A model generated the notes under the pieces. It worked only from the letters and a program-made list of their open reading frames with translations, ran no database searches and had not been told where the DNA came from. The position numbers and the translations under genes were made by a program. From contig VAZH01000225.1 in the NCBI GenBank assembly GCA_005884465.1, positions 1 through 5,615 on the forward strand: DNA of 5,615 bases, in the 5' to 3' direction. Positions 1 to 5,615 of this stretch are shown in pieces; position 1 is the stretch's first letter, and the number at the start of each line of letters is the position of its first letter. The DNA is from Alphaproteobacteria bacterium. GTDB taxonomy: Bacteria > Pseudomonadota > Alphaproteobacteria > Rhizobiales > Xanthobacteraceae.

Positions 1-591
1 GTCGCTACGCAACGTGAGGAACGCCGTCCCTGACGTCACTTCGCTTTCGCCCTCATTAAGCCCGCGCAGGAAGGGGCCGCGGCCGTTGAACTCGTTGCCG
101 AGGCCTTCGTCCCAATCGAAGATGCCGTGGTTGGGCGAGCCGCACAGCACGGCGTGGCTGACGTCCGTAGCCCCGCCGTTCTTGATATGGTTGCGAATGG
201 AATAGCCGCCGCGCGAATTGCCGACCAGAGCCACGCGCGACGCGCCGGTGCGGCGCTTCAATTCCTTGATGGCGTCGGCGAGTTCGCGGCGCTGATCCTC
301 CGTCGAGGATTTGTTCGGCTCCGGCTTGGTATCGTCGGTTCGCGCCAAGGGATCGGTGAAATTGATCGCGAACATGCGCTCGCGCGGAACGCCGTTGGAT
401 TCCATCCGCCACAGCGTCGTGATCCACAAGGCCGCTTGCTCGCCATGGCCGTGGGCGAACAGGATCGGCGGAATTTCGCTGGTGCTCGGGCCGGCAGCAG
501 GTGCTTGCGCAAAGGCCGAAAACCCCAAGCTGCCGGCTGCCAAAGGCAAGGTTCCGGCGCCCTTCAATAGCGTCCGCCGCGATAGCCGCAT
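1..591 (-). CDS. Tat-exported alpha/beta hydrolase (lipase/esterase-like), 3' end cut by window edge
   Basis: This reading frame stays open to the left edge, so only the first 197 codons are visible. The N-terminus MRLSRRTLLKGAG is a twin-arginine signal (SRRTLLK at residues 4-10), followed by a hydrophobic stretch and an Ala-x-Ala-like cleavage site near residue 28 (FSAFA-QA), so the protein should be exported folded to the periplasm. The mature part begins with the strand ILFAHGHGE (HGHG at 47-50), the usual site of the oxyanion-hole dipeptide in lipases. Then comes the nucleophile elbow GNSRGG (124-129), which fits GxSxG with Ser126 as likely nucleophile. The stretch CGSPNHGIFDWD follows, as in class-2-like triacylglycerol lipases. 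The catalytic Asp and His must lie beyond the window. An ATG at 597 is also possible, but the GGGGAG at 601-606 is 9 bases from the ATG at 591 and only 3 from the one at 597, so I chose 591. The hydrolase fold is well supported; the substrate is unknown. Confidence 0.85.
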   Translation of the reverse strand, partial: MRLSRRTLLKGAGTLPLAAGSLGFSAFAQAPAAGPSTSEIPPILFAHGHGEQAALWITTLWRMESNGVPRERMFAINFTDPLARTDDTKPEPNKSSTEDQRRELADAIKELKRRTGASRVALVGNSRGGYSIRNHIKNGGATDVSHAVLCGSPNHGIFDWDEGLGNEFNGRGPFLRGLNEGESEVTSGTAFLTLRSD

Positions 592-745
592 TTTCATGAT
601 CTCCCCGTTGTTTTTCCGCATTTTAGCCGCCCTGTGTGACCGCTGATAGCGCCCTAAGCACTGGACAGCCAAGGACTTTCGCGGGCATCACTTGAATTGG
701 CAAGGAATCAAGGCCGGCCATGACCCGGCGCATACGGAACGGGCA
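592..745. promoter_or_regulatory. Divergent intergenic region between hydrolase and MFS exporter
   Basis: This gap separates two divergently transcribed genes, so it must hold a promoter for each or be served from outside. On the minus strand a weak candidate is TTGGCT, 18 bases, then TATCAG (about 643-673); TAAAAT just downstream (about 622-627) is another -10-like hexamer with no good -35. A small dyad CGCT-GAT-AGCG sits at 641-651 and overlaps the first candidate. No convincing promoter was found for the plus-strand gene. The match quality is low and this is a prediction only. Confidence 0.3.
601..606 (-). promoter_or_regulatory. Shine-Dalgarno sequence of the hydrolase gene
   Basis: On the minus strand the sequence reads GGGGAG-ATC-ATG-AAA-ATG. 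The purine-rich GGGGAG is 9 bases from the second ATG (591) and 3 from the first (597). This favours initiation at the second one, although the two proteins differ by only two residues. Confidence 0.55.
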
Positions 746-2431
746 ATGACTGAACCGCCGAAACGCTCCATGTTTGCCGCCGATAGTGTCGCCGCCCCGC
801 TGCGGCACACGGTGTTCCGGCGCATCTGGCTCGCCAGCCTGGTGTCCAATCTGGGCCTGTTGATCCAGGGGGTCGGCGCCGCCTGGGCGATGACGCAGAT
901 GACGTCATCCGCCGACAAGGTCGCGCTGGTCCAGACCGCGTTGATGCTGCCGATCATGCTGATCTCGATGCCGGCCGGCGCCATCGCCGACATGTACGAC
1001 CGGCGCATCGTGGCGCTGGTCTCGCTGTCGATCGCGCTTGTTGGCGCAACGGCCCTGTCGGTGCTGGCGTGGCTTGGTCTCGTCACCCCGGAAATCCTGC
1101 TGGCATTTTGTTTCATCGTGGGCAGCGGCATGGCGCTGTTCGGGCCGGCATGGCAATCCTCGGTGAGCGAGCAGGTGCCGGCGGAAACATTGCCGTCGGC
1201 GGTGGCGCTGAACGGCATCAGCTACAACATCGCGCGGAGTTTCGGCCCCGCTATCGGCGGCATCGTCGTTGCCACCGCCGGCGCGGTCGCGGCCTTCGCC
1301 ATCAATGCCGTGCTTTATATCCCTCTGCTGGTGGTGCTGTTTCTCTGGCGCCGCACCAGCGAGCCGTCGAGGCTTCCCCGTGAACGCCTCAACCGCGCCA
1401 TCGTCTCGGGCGTGCGCTACATCGCCAACTCGCCCTCGATCCGCATCGTGCTGGCGCGCACGTTAGTGACCGGCTTGATCGGCGGTTCGGTATCGGCGCT
1501 GATGCCGCTGGTCGCGCGTGACCTGTTGCACGGCGGCGCGCAAACCTATGGCATCATGCTCGGTGCATTCGGCGTGGGCGCGGTGATCGGCGCCTTGAAC
1601 ATCGGCGAACTGCGCAAACGATTGAGCGGCGAAGCGGCGGTGCGCGCCTGCACGCTAGCGATGGCGGGCGCCATCGCGGCGGTGGCGCTGAGCCGGCAGC
1701 CGGTGTTGACCGCGGCGGCGCTGGTGGTCGCCGGCGCGGTGTGGATGCTGGCGGTCGCACTGTTCAACATCGGCGTGCAGCTCTCCGCGCCGCGCTGGGT
1801 GGCGGGCCGCTCGCTGGCGGCATTCCAGGCTGCCATTGCCGGCGGCATCGCGATCGGAAGCTGGGGCTGGGGACGTCTGACCGACGCGGCCGGCGTGGAA
1901 ACCGCGCTATTGGTCTCTGCGGCCCTGATGTTTGCTTCGCCGTTACTGGGGCGGTGGCTGAAGATGCCGCCCGTCGACGCCCGCACTGAAGCCGCCGAGC
2001 TCCTCGCCGACCCTGAGGTGCGGCTGCCACTCACCGGGCGCAGCGGGCCCCTGGTGGTCGAGATCGAATATCGCGTCGATCAGGAAAACGCCCGCGCCTT
2101 CCACAATGTGATGCAGGAAGTGCAGCTCAGCCGCCAGCGCAACGGCGCCTATGGCTGGTCGATCGCGCGCGACATCGCCGATCCCGAGCTCTGGACCGAG
2201 CGCTATCATTGCCCGACCTGGCTCGATTATCTGCGCCAGCGCAATCGCTCGACGCAATCGGAGCGCGCACTGCATCAGCGCGCCATGGATTTTCATCTTG
2301 GGCCCGACCCGGTGCGCGTCCGCCGCATGCTGGAACGGCCGTTCGGATCGGTGCGCTGGAAGGAAGATACGCCGGACCGTGCCGCCAGCGAGGTGCTGCC
2401 GGTCGCCACGGCCGCGGGCAGCAGCACTTGA
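746..2431 (+). CDS. MFS exporter of the MFS_3/EntS-like type with C-terminal soluble domain
   Basis: The 561-residue product is a polytopic membrane protein with about twelve hydrophobic segments between residues 27 and 404. A charged central loop (about 201-232) splits it into two six-helix halves. Loop 2-3 carries GAIADMYDRR (78-87), a good major-facilitator motif A. The overall pattern (LPSAVALNGISYNIARSFGPAIGG at 149-172) is that of the MFS_3 family (PF05977), which includes the enterobactin exporter EntS, so proton-driven efflux of a small molecule across the inner membrane is likely. After the last helix comes a soluble tail (about 432-540) with VVEIEYRVD, GAYGWSIARDIADPELWTERY and SWLDYLRQ-like stretches, resembling the dimeric alpha/beta-barrel (ABM-like) fold found at the end of many members of this family. 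The ATG at 746 was chosen because GGAA lies 6 bases upstream; an in-frame TTG at 692 would add 18 unlikely polar residues, and the ATG at 770 is also possible. The substrate cannot be told, and no siderophore genes are nearby, so it should not be called entS. Confidence 0.88.
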   Translation: MTEPPKRSMFAADSVAAPLRHTVFRRIWLASLVSNLGLLIQGVGAAWAMTQMTSSADKVALVQTALMLPIMLISMPAGAIADMYDRRIVALVSLSIALVGATALSVLAWLGLVTPEILLAFCFIVGSGMALFGPAWQSSVSEQVPAETLPSAVALNGISYNIARSFGPAIGGIVVATAGAVAAFAINAVLYIPLLVVLFLWRRTSEPSRLPRERLNRAIVSGVRYIANSPSIRIVLARTLVTGLIGGSVSALMPLVARDLLHGGAQTYGIMLGAFGVGAVIGALNIGELRKRLSGEAAVRACTLAMAGAIAAVALSRQPVLTAAALVVAGAVWMLAVALFNIGVQLSAPRWVAGRSLAAFQAAIAGGIAIGSWGWGRLTDAAGVETALLVSAALMFASPLLGRWLKMPPVDARTEAAELLADPEVRLPLTGRSGPLVVEIEYRVDQENARAFHNVMQEVQLSRQRNGAYGWSIARDIADPELWTERYHCPTWLDYLRQRNRSTQSERALHQRAMDFHLGPDPVRVRRMLERPFGSVRWKEDTPDRAASEVLPVATAAGSST

Positions 2432-2452
2432 TCTGACCGCTGCGCCACTATT

Positions 2453-2514
2453 GCTGGTGCTCGCGACCGGCATCGCAAACCGCTCCAAAAGAGCTCGATT
2501 GACGGGGCACCAGC
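2453..2514. repeat. Inverted repeat 10+10 bp with 42-base loop
   Basis: GCTGGTGCTC (2453-2462) pairs with GGGCACCAGC (2505-2514) in nine Watson-Crick pairs and one G-U wobble. The eight outer pairs are perfect. The repeat starts 21 bases after the exporter stop codon. No T-run follows, so it is not a standard intrinsic terminator; it might protect the 3' end of the exporter mRNA or be a chance match. Confidence 0.4.
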
Positions 2515-2535
2515 GGATCGCTGCCGAGGTCAGGG

Positions 2536-2551
2536 GACGTAACTTAACGTC
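2536..2551. promoter_or_regulatory. Candidate operator dyad upstream of the TRAP operon
   Basis: GACGT-AACTTA-ACGTC is a 16-base interrupted palindrome with perfect 5-bp arms. It lies about 19 bases upstream of the -35 of the candidate promoter, a position suited to a dimeric transcription factor. The regulator is unknown and no regulator gene is in the window. Five-base arms can occur by chance. Confidence 0.3.
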
Positions 2552-2569
2552 GCATCACCACGACTAAAC

Positions 2570-2597
2570 TTGCCAAACCTCGGCGCAAGCCTAGACT
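2570..2597 (+). promoter_or_regulatory. Candidate sigma-70-like promoter of the TRAP operon
   Basis: TTGCCA (2570-2575, five of six matches to the -35 consensus) is separated by 16 bases from TAGACT (2592-2597, four of six matches to the -10 consensus). It would give a leader of roughly 55-60 bases before the ATG at 2662, and it is the best promoter-like pair in this gap. Confidence 0.4.
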
Positions 2598-2619
2598 AGC
2601 CGCCAACAAATCAAAAAAT

Positions 2620-2644
2620 AACGGCCGGTTCACCAAGCGCCGTT
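2620..2644 (+). repeat. Small inverted repeat in the presumed TRAP-operon leader
   Basis: AACGGC (2620-2625) and GCCGTT (2639-2644) form a perfect 6-bp stem with a 13-base loop, ending 4 bases before the Shine-Dalgarno run at 2649-2656. It could modulate access of ribosomes to the binding-protein mRNA, but the stem is short. Confidence 0.3.
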
Positions 2645-2661
2645 CATCAAGGGAGGATGCC

Positions 2662-3801
2662 ATGACCAAACCAAGCAAGGACAGGACTTCGACTCGTCGC
2701 CGTTTCCTGAAAGTGGCTGCGGCGGGGGCCGTTTCGGCGGTTGCCGCCCCAGCCGTTGTCAGTGCCCAGGGCCCCGTTAGCATGCGCTTTCAGAGCACCT
2801 GGCCGTCGAAGGATATCTTCCACGAATACGCCCTCGACTACGCCAAGACGGTCAACGACATGACCGGCGGCGAGCTCAAGATCGAGGTGCTTCCCGCCGG
2901 CGCCGTGGTGCCCGCGTTCGGGCTGATCGATGCCGTGTCGAAAGGCACGCTCGACGGCGGCCACGGCGTGCTGGTCTACCACTACGGCAAGCAGAACGCG
3001 CTGGCGCTGTGGGGCTCGGGTCCGGGCTACGCGATGGACGCCAACATGCTGCTCGCCTGGCACAGGTGGGGCGGCGGCAAGGAGCTTCTCGCCAAACTTT
3101 ATGCGTCGGTCGGCCTGAACGTCGTCTCGTTCCCGTACGGACCGATGGCGACGCAGCCGCTCGGGTGGTTCAAGAAACCGGTCACCAGCGTCGACGACCT
3201 CAAGGGCCTCAAATATCGAACGGTAGGTATTTCAATCGACATGTTCACAGCCATGGGCGCCGCGGTCAACGCGCTGCCGGGCGGCGAGATCGTGTCGGCG
3301 ATGGATCGCGGCCTGCTCGACGCGGCCGAGTTCAACAATGCCTCGTCGGACCGCCTGCTTGGCTTCGCCGACGTTTCCAAGGTCTGCATGCTGCAGAGCT
3401 ACCACCAGAACGCCGAGCAGCTCGAAATCACCTTCAACAAGACCAAGTACGACGCGCTGCCGGACAAGATGAAGGCGATCATTGCCAATGCGGTCAGCGC
3501 CGCTTCGCAAGAGATGCAATGGAAGGCGATCGACCGTTATTCGCAGGACTACGTCGAGCTGCAGACCAAGGACAAGGTGAAGTTCTACAGGACGCCGGAC
3601 TCCATTCTCAAGGCGCAGCTCGAGATCTACGACGACATCGTCAAGAAAAAATCGGCGGAAAATCCGCTGTTCAAGGAAATCGTCGAATCGCAGATCGCGT
3701 TTGCCAGGCGGGCGACGCAATGGGAACAGGACACCGTCGTCAACCGCAAGATGGCGTTCGATTACTACTTCGGACCAAAAGGGACCGCGAAGAAGACCTG
3801 A
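2662..3801 (+). CDS. TRAP transporter periplasmic substrate-binding protein, DctP-type (COG4663/FcbT1-like), Tat-exported
   Basis: The 379-residue product is the extracytoplasmic receptor of a TRAP importer. It starts with a twin-arginine signal (TRRRFLK at residues 11-17), then an Ala/Val-rich core and a cleavage site near VVSA-QG (after residue 35). The mature protein opens with the strand MRFQSTWPSKD (41-51), typical of TRAP receptors. The segment GLKYRTVG (182-189) holds Arg186, at the place of the conserved arginine that binds the substrate carboxylate in the DctP family. PLGWFKK (166-172), LPGGEIVSAMDRGLLDAAEFNN (205-226) and SYHQNAEQLEI (246-256) match the branch annotated as mannitol/chloroaromatic or 2-oxoacid TRAP receptors. 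The ligand is therefore probably a monocarboxylate-like acid, but which one cannot be read from sequence. An AAGGGAGG run (2649-2656) stands 5 bases before the ATG, which fixes the start and suggests strong translation. It is first in an operon with the Q and M subunits. The name dctP is avoided because it implies C4-dicarboxylates. Confidence 0.93.
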   Translation: MTKPSKDRTSTRRRFLKVAAAGAVSAVAAPAVVSAQGPVSMRFQSTWPSKDIFHEYALDYAKTVNDMTGGELKIEVLPAGAVVPAFGLIDAVSKGTLDGGHGVLVYHYGKQNALALWGSGPGYAMDANMLLAWHRWGGGKELLAKLYASVGLNVVSFPYGPMATQPLGWFKKPVTSVDDLKGLKYRTVGISIDMFTAMGAAVNALPGGEIVSAMDRGLLDAAEFNNASSDRLLGFADVSKVCMLQSYHQNAEQLEITFNKTKYDALPDKMKAIIANAVSAASQEMQWKAIDRYSQDYVELQTKDKVKFYRTPDSILKAQLEIYDDIVKKKSAENPLFKEIVESQIAFARRATQWEQDTVVNRKMAFDYYFGPKGTAKKT

Positions 3802-3815
3802 CGGCATATTGAACC

Positions 3816-3857
3816 GGCAAAGCACCGTTCGGGACGACGACCGGATGGTGCTTTGTC
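3816..3857 (+). terminator. Strong intergenic hairpin between TRAP receptor and Q-subunit genes (attenuator or mRNA stabiliser)
   Basis: The arms 3816-3832 and 3841-3857 form a 17-bp stem around the 8-base loop GACGACGA. Fourteen pairs are Watson-Crick and three are G-U wobbles (3817/3856, 3827/3846, 3829/3844). The lower part CAAAGCACC/GGTGCTTTG is perfect. It starts 14 bases after the receptor stop codon. What follows (ATTTCATTCCTT) is T-rich but not a clean T-run, so complete termination is unlikely. Such hairpins are known to stabilise the upstream transcript or to cause partial termination, so that the soluble receptor is made in excess over the membrane subunits; that role here is inferred. 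Confidence 0.7.
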
Positions 3858-3893
3858 ATTTCATTCCTTACTGGGATTGATCGGCGGCGACCA

Positions 3894-4562
3894 ATGACGG
3901 TCCAAAAATTTCTGCTTATCATTGACGAAATCAGCACGTGGTGCGGCAAGGCCGCGGCCTGGCTGATCATTCTGCTGATGGCCGTCGTCTGCGTCGAAGT
4001 GTTCAAGCGCTACATCATGAACATGCCGACGGCGTGGATCTTCGATGCTGATAACATGCTGTACGGAAGCGCGTTTATGCTGTGCGGCGCCTACACGCTG
4101 GCGCAAAATGCCCATGTCCGCGGCGACTTCCTTTACAGCTCGATGCGACCGCGCATGCAGGCGTGGCTGGACATCGTGCTGTATGCGGCCTTTTTTATCC
4201 CTGGTATCGCCGCCCTCATATACGCGGGCTTTGACTATGCTGCCGACTCGTGGCGGATCGCGGAGCATTCGAATGTGACGGCAGATGGGCCGCCGGTTTA
4301 TCACTTCAAATCCGTGATCCCCATCGCCGGCGCGCTGGTGATGCTGCAGGGCGTCGCCGAGATGGTGCGCTGCGTCGTTTGCCTGCGGACCGGGGAATGG
4401 CCCAGCCGGCTCAAGGACGTCGCGGAGATCGACGTCATCGAGCAGCAACTTGCGCACAGCGAATATGTCGATGAGGAGTCGCGCAAGATCGCGATCGAGC
4501 GGGCGCACGAAATCGACGAGAGCGCGCGCCAGCGCGGTATGGGCGGGGACCTGAACACATGA
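3894..4562 (+). CDS. TRAP transporter small permease subunit, DctQ-type
   Basis: The 222-residue protein has four predicted transmembrane helices (about 20-42, 48-70, 90-112 and 139-163), the usual DctQ layout. Between helices 2 and 3 lies NAHVRGDFLYSSMRPRMQAWLDIV (72-95), which fits the family signature with an HVR motif, a short amphipathic segment and a basic patch. The Q subunit pairs with the M subunit in the inner membrane and supports docking of the periplasmic receptor; it does not itself bind the solute. A charged tail of about 55 residues (166-222), rich in Glu, Arg and Asp, extends into the cytoplasm, making the protein longer than a minimal DctQ (roughly 160-180 residues). The gene follows the receptor gene after 92 bases containing a strong hairpin. 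Its ATG has no clear Shine-Dalgarno sequence (GGCGGCGA is the nearest purine-rich run), so translation is expected to be weaker than for the receptor. It overlaps the next gene by four bases. Confidence 0.9.
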   Translation: MTVQKFLLIIDEISTWCGKAAAWLIILLMAVVCVEVFKRYIMNMPTAWIFDADNMLYGSAFMLCGAYTLAQNAHVRGDFLYSSMRPRMQAWLDIVLYAAFFIPGIAALIYAGFDYAADSWRIAEHSNVTADGPPVYHFKSVIPIAGALVMLQGVAEMVRCVVCLRTGEWPSRLKDVAEIDVIEQQLAHSEYVDEESRKIAIERAHEIDESARQRGMGGDLNT

Positions 4563-5615
4563 GCAATCCGGCACTCGGGCTCTTGATGCTCACGCTCATC
4601 GTGCTTGTGATCATGATGGGCTTCCCGACAGCATTCACGCTGATGGGCCTTGGCATATTTTTTGGCTACATCGCATTCTATGACCCGACGCATTCCTGGG
4701 CAGACAACCGCGTGTTCGATTTGATGGTTGAGCGCACCTACGGCGCCATGACCAACGACGTCCTGATCTCCATCCCGCTGTTCGTGCTGATGGGCTACGT
4801 GATGGAGCGCGGCGCGCTGGTCGACAAGATGTTTTACTCGATCCAGCTCGCGTTCCGCCGCGTGCCGGCTTCGCTTGCGGTCGCGACCCTGATCGTCTGC
4901 ACGTTCTGGGGGATCGCGAGCGGCCTTGTCGGCGCGGTGGTGGTGCTGATGGGCGTCATCGCATTTAATCCCATGCTCAAGGCGGGATACGACGTGAAGC
5001 TCGCCTCCGGCGTCATCACGGCGGGCGGCACGCTCGGCATTCTGATCCCGCCGTCGGTCATGATCATCGTCTATGCTGCGGTCGCCGGTCAGTCGATCGT
5101 CAAGCTGTACGCGGCGGCGATGTTCCCCGGCTTCTTTCTGTCGTTCCTGTATCTCATTTACATAGTCGCCTGGGCGATGATCAATCCGAAGATCGCCCCG
5201 CCATTGCCGGAGGACCAAACGAAGGTTCCGGTGCCGGCGTGGCTGTCGAGGTTCGAGGACACCTATCGTTCGCAAACGATCCTGATCTCGCTGATTAAGG
5301 GGCTGCTCTCGCCGTCGAGGGCAAGGCAAATCAAGGCGGAAGACCGTCCGGTCAGCTACTGGATGCTGCTCTCAAGTTTCGGCTACGCGCTGGTGCCGTT
5401 TATGATCGTCGCCGGCACGTTGGCCACCGTCTGGTGGTACGTCGTCATTCACCAGCAGGCTGCCATCGAACTCGCGGTAACCGGCGTGCAGCAATTGGGC
5501 ACACCAGAGCTGGTTACGAACGAGGCCACGCCTGCTGAACTGGGGCCAGGACTCGAATTCTACCTCTGGTTCTGGGGCATCACGGCTGTTTGCGCGCTGT
5601 TGCAGGTCCGTTACT
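4559..5615 (+). CDS. TRAP transporter large permease subunit, DctM-type (FcbT3-like), 3' end cut by window edge
   Basis: The ATG at 4559 sits in an ATGA overlap with the stop of the Q-subunit gene and has GGGGA 9 bases upstream. The frame stays open for 352 codons to the right edge. The product is the ion-coupled channel subunit of the TRAP importer. Hydrophobic segments lie at about 4-22, 25-41, 66-82, 104-135, 150-178, 188-217, 280-308 and 333 onward. AGGTLGILIPPSVMIIVYA (155-173) is the hallmark of the first DctM repeat, and NDVLISIPLFVLMGYVMERG (66-85) is also typical. The core motif usually read as SGSSxAT is here FWGIASGLVGAVVVLMG (116-132), a form I associate with the chloroaromatic/FcbT3-like branch. 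After helix 6 comes a long polar segment (about 219-279), then a helix and a further polar stretch (about 309-332). The second-repeat motif (G-x-[AS]-T-P-T-E-A) has not appeared by residue 352, so the full protein is probably well over the 425 residues of a standard DctM. Family assignment is firm; the substrate is unknown. Confidence 0.9.
   Translation, partial: MSNPALGLLMLTLIVLVIMMGFPTAFTLMGLGIFFGYIAFYDPTHSWADNRVFDLMVERTYGAMTNDVLISIPLFVLMGYVMERGALVDKMFYSIQLAFRRVPASLAVATLIVCTFWGIASGLVGAVVVLMGVIAFNPMLKAGYDVKLASGVITAGGTLGILIPPSVMIIVYAAVAGQSIVKLYAAAMFPGFFLSFLYLIYIVAWAMINPKIAPPLPEDQTKVPVPAWLSRFEDTYRSQTILISLIKGLLSPSRARQIKAEDRPVSYWMLLSSFGYALVPFMIVAGTLATVWWYVVIHQQAAIELAVTGVQQLGTPELVTNEATPAELGPGLEFYLWFWGITAVCALLQVRY

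Larger units (their letters stand above)
2432..2661. other. Non-coding gap between MFS exporter and TRAP operon
   Basis: These 230 bases hold no reading frame with coding character; frames open here are tails of out-of-frame readings of the exporter gene. The gap carries, in order, a long-range inverted repeat, a GACGT-N6-ACGTC dyad, a sigma-70-like promoter, a 6-bp dyad in the presumed leader and the ribosome-binding site of the binding-protein gene. It is more AT-rich near its 3' end (about 2600-2622) than the flanking genes. It probably separates two transcription units on the same strand, but no classical terminator with a T-run follows the exporter. Confidence 0.6.

Noticed and set aside
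127..570. A 147-codon plus-strand frame at the left end
   Set aside because: The opposite strand carries a real hydrolase frame with Tat signal and GxSxG motif, so this frame is its antisense shadow.
692..745. TTG at 692 as the start of the exporter
   Set aside because: There is no good ribosome-binding site before it, TTG is a rarer start, and the added 18 residues are polar and unlike an MFS N-terminus; the ATG at 746 is better placed.
1546..2034. A 162-codon minus-strand frame opposite the exporter
   Set aside because: It is rich in Ala, Ser, Pro and Thr, without motifs, and antisense to a conserved membrane-protein gene; it is a codon-bias shadow.
746..2431. Assignment of the exporter as the enterobactin exporter EntS
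   Set aside because: Only family-level similarity is visible and there are no siderophore genes in the window.
3009..3812. A 267-codon plus-strand frame inside the TRAP receptor gene
   Set aside because: It is a +1 frame shadow with Arg/Gly/Ala-rich low-complexity sequence; the receptor frame is intact with recognisable motifs throughout.
3856..3870. Full rho-independent terminator after the receptor gene
   Set aside because: The hairpin is strong, but the tail lacks a run of T, and the downstream Q and M genes clearly belong to the same operon; partial termination or stabilisation is more likely.
4301..5329. A 342-codon open frame on the minus strand opposite the Q and M permease genes
   Set aside because: Its product is an implausible His/Arg/Asp-rich chain without domains, and it is fully antisense to two clear TRAP genes. 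High-GC codon bias creates such mirror frames.

Overview
The window looks like ordinary chromosomal DNA of a GC-rich alphaproteobacterium. Strong G/C third-position preference, the Tat-exported proteins and the protein flavour are most like the Bradyrhizobium/Rhodopseudomonas group. That assignment is inference from style, not from a marker gene. No rRNA, tRNA, insertion sequence, CRISPR array or phage gene was found.

Layout. (1) Positions 1-591, minus strand: the N-terminal 197 codons of a Tat-exported alpha/beta hydrolase (lipase/esterase-like), cut by the left edge. (2) Positions 592-745: a short divergent promoter region. (3) Positions 746-2431, plus strand: a 12-helix major facilitator exporter of the MFS_3 (EntS-like) type, with a soluble C-terminal domain of about 130 residues. 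(4) Positions 2432-2661: a non-coding gap with several inverted repeats, a candidate sigma-70-like promoter and a strong Shine-Dalgarno sequence. (5) Positions 2662 to the right edge, plus strand: a complete-order TRAP transporter operon. It runs from a Tat-exported DctP-type binding protein, through a strong intergenic hairpin, to a DctQ-type small membrane subunit and then a DctM-type large permease that starts in an ATGA overlap and runs off the window at codon 352.

How the genes work together. The three TRAP proteins should form one secondary importer: the periplasmic receptor captures a small carboxylate-like solute and hands it to the Q-M membrane unit, which is driven by an ion gradient. 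The receptor belongs to the 'mannitol/chloroaromatic' or 2-oxoacid-like branch (COG4663/FcbT1 type), so dicarboxylate specificity should not be assumed. The hydrolase and the MFS exporter are divergently transcribed neighbours; nothing in the sequence ties them functionally to the TRAP system.

The most noteworthy items are the near-perfect 17-bp hairpin between the binding-protein and small-permease genes, the unusual DctM sequence (altered core motif and a long insert), the exporter's C-terminal soluble domain, and the inverted repeats upstream of the TRAP operon. I see no convincing sign of a wholly new system.
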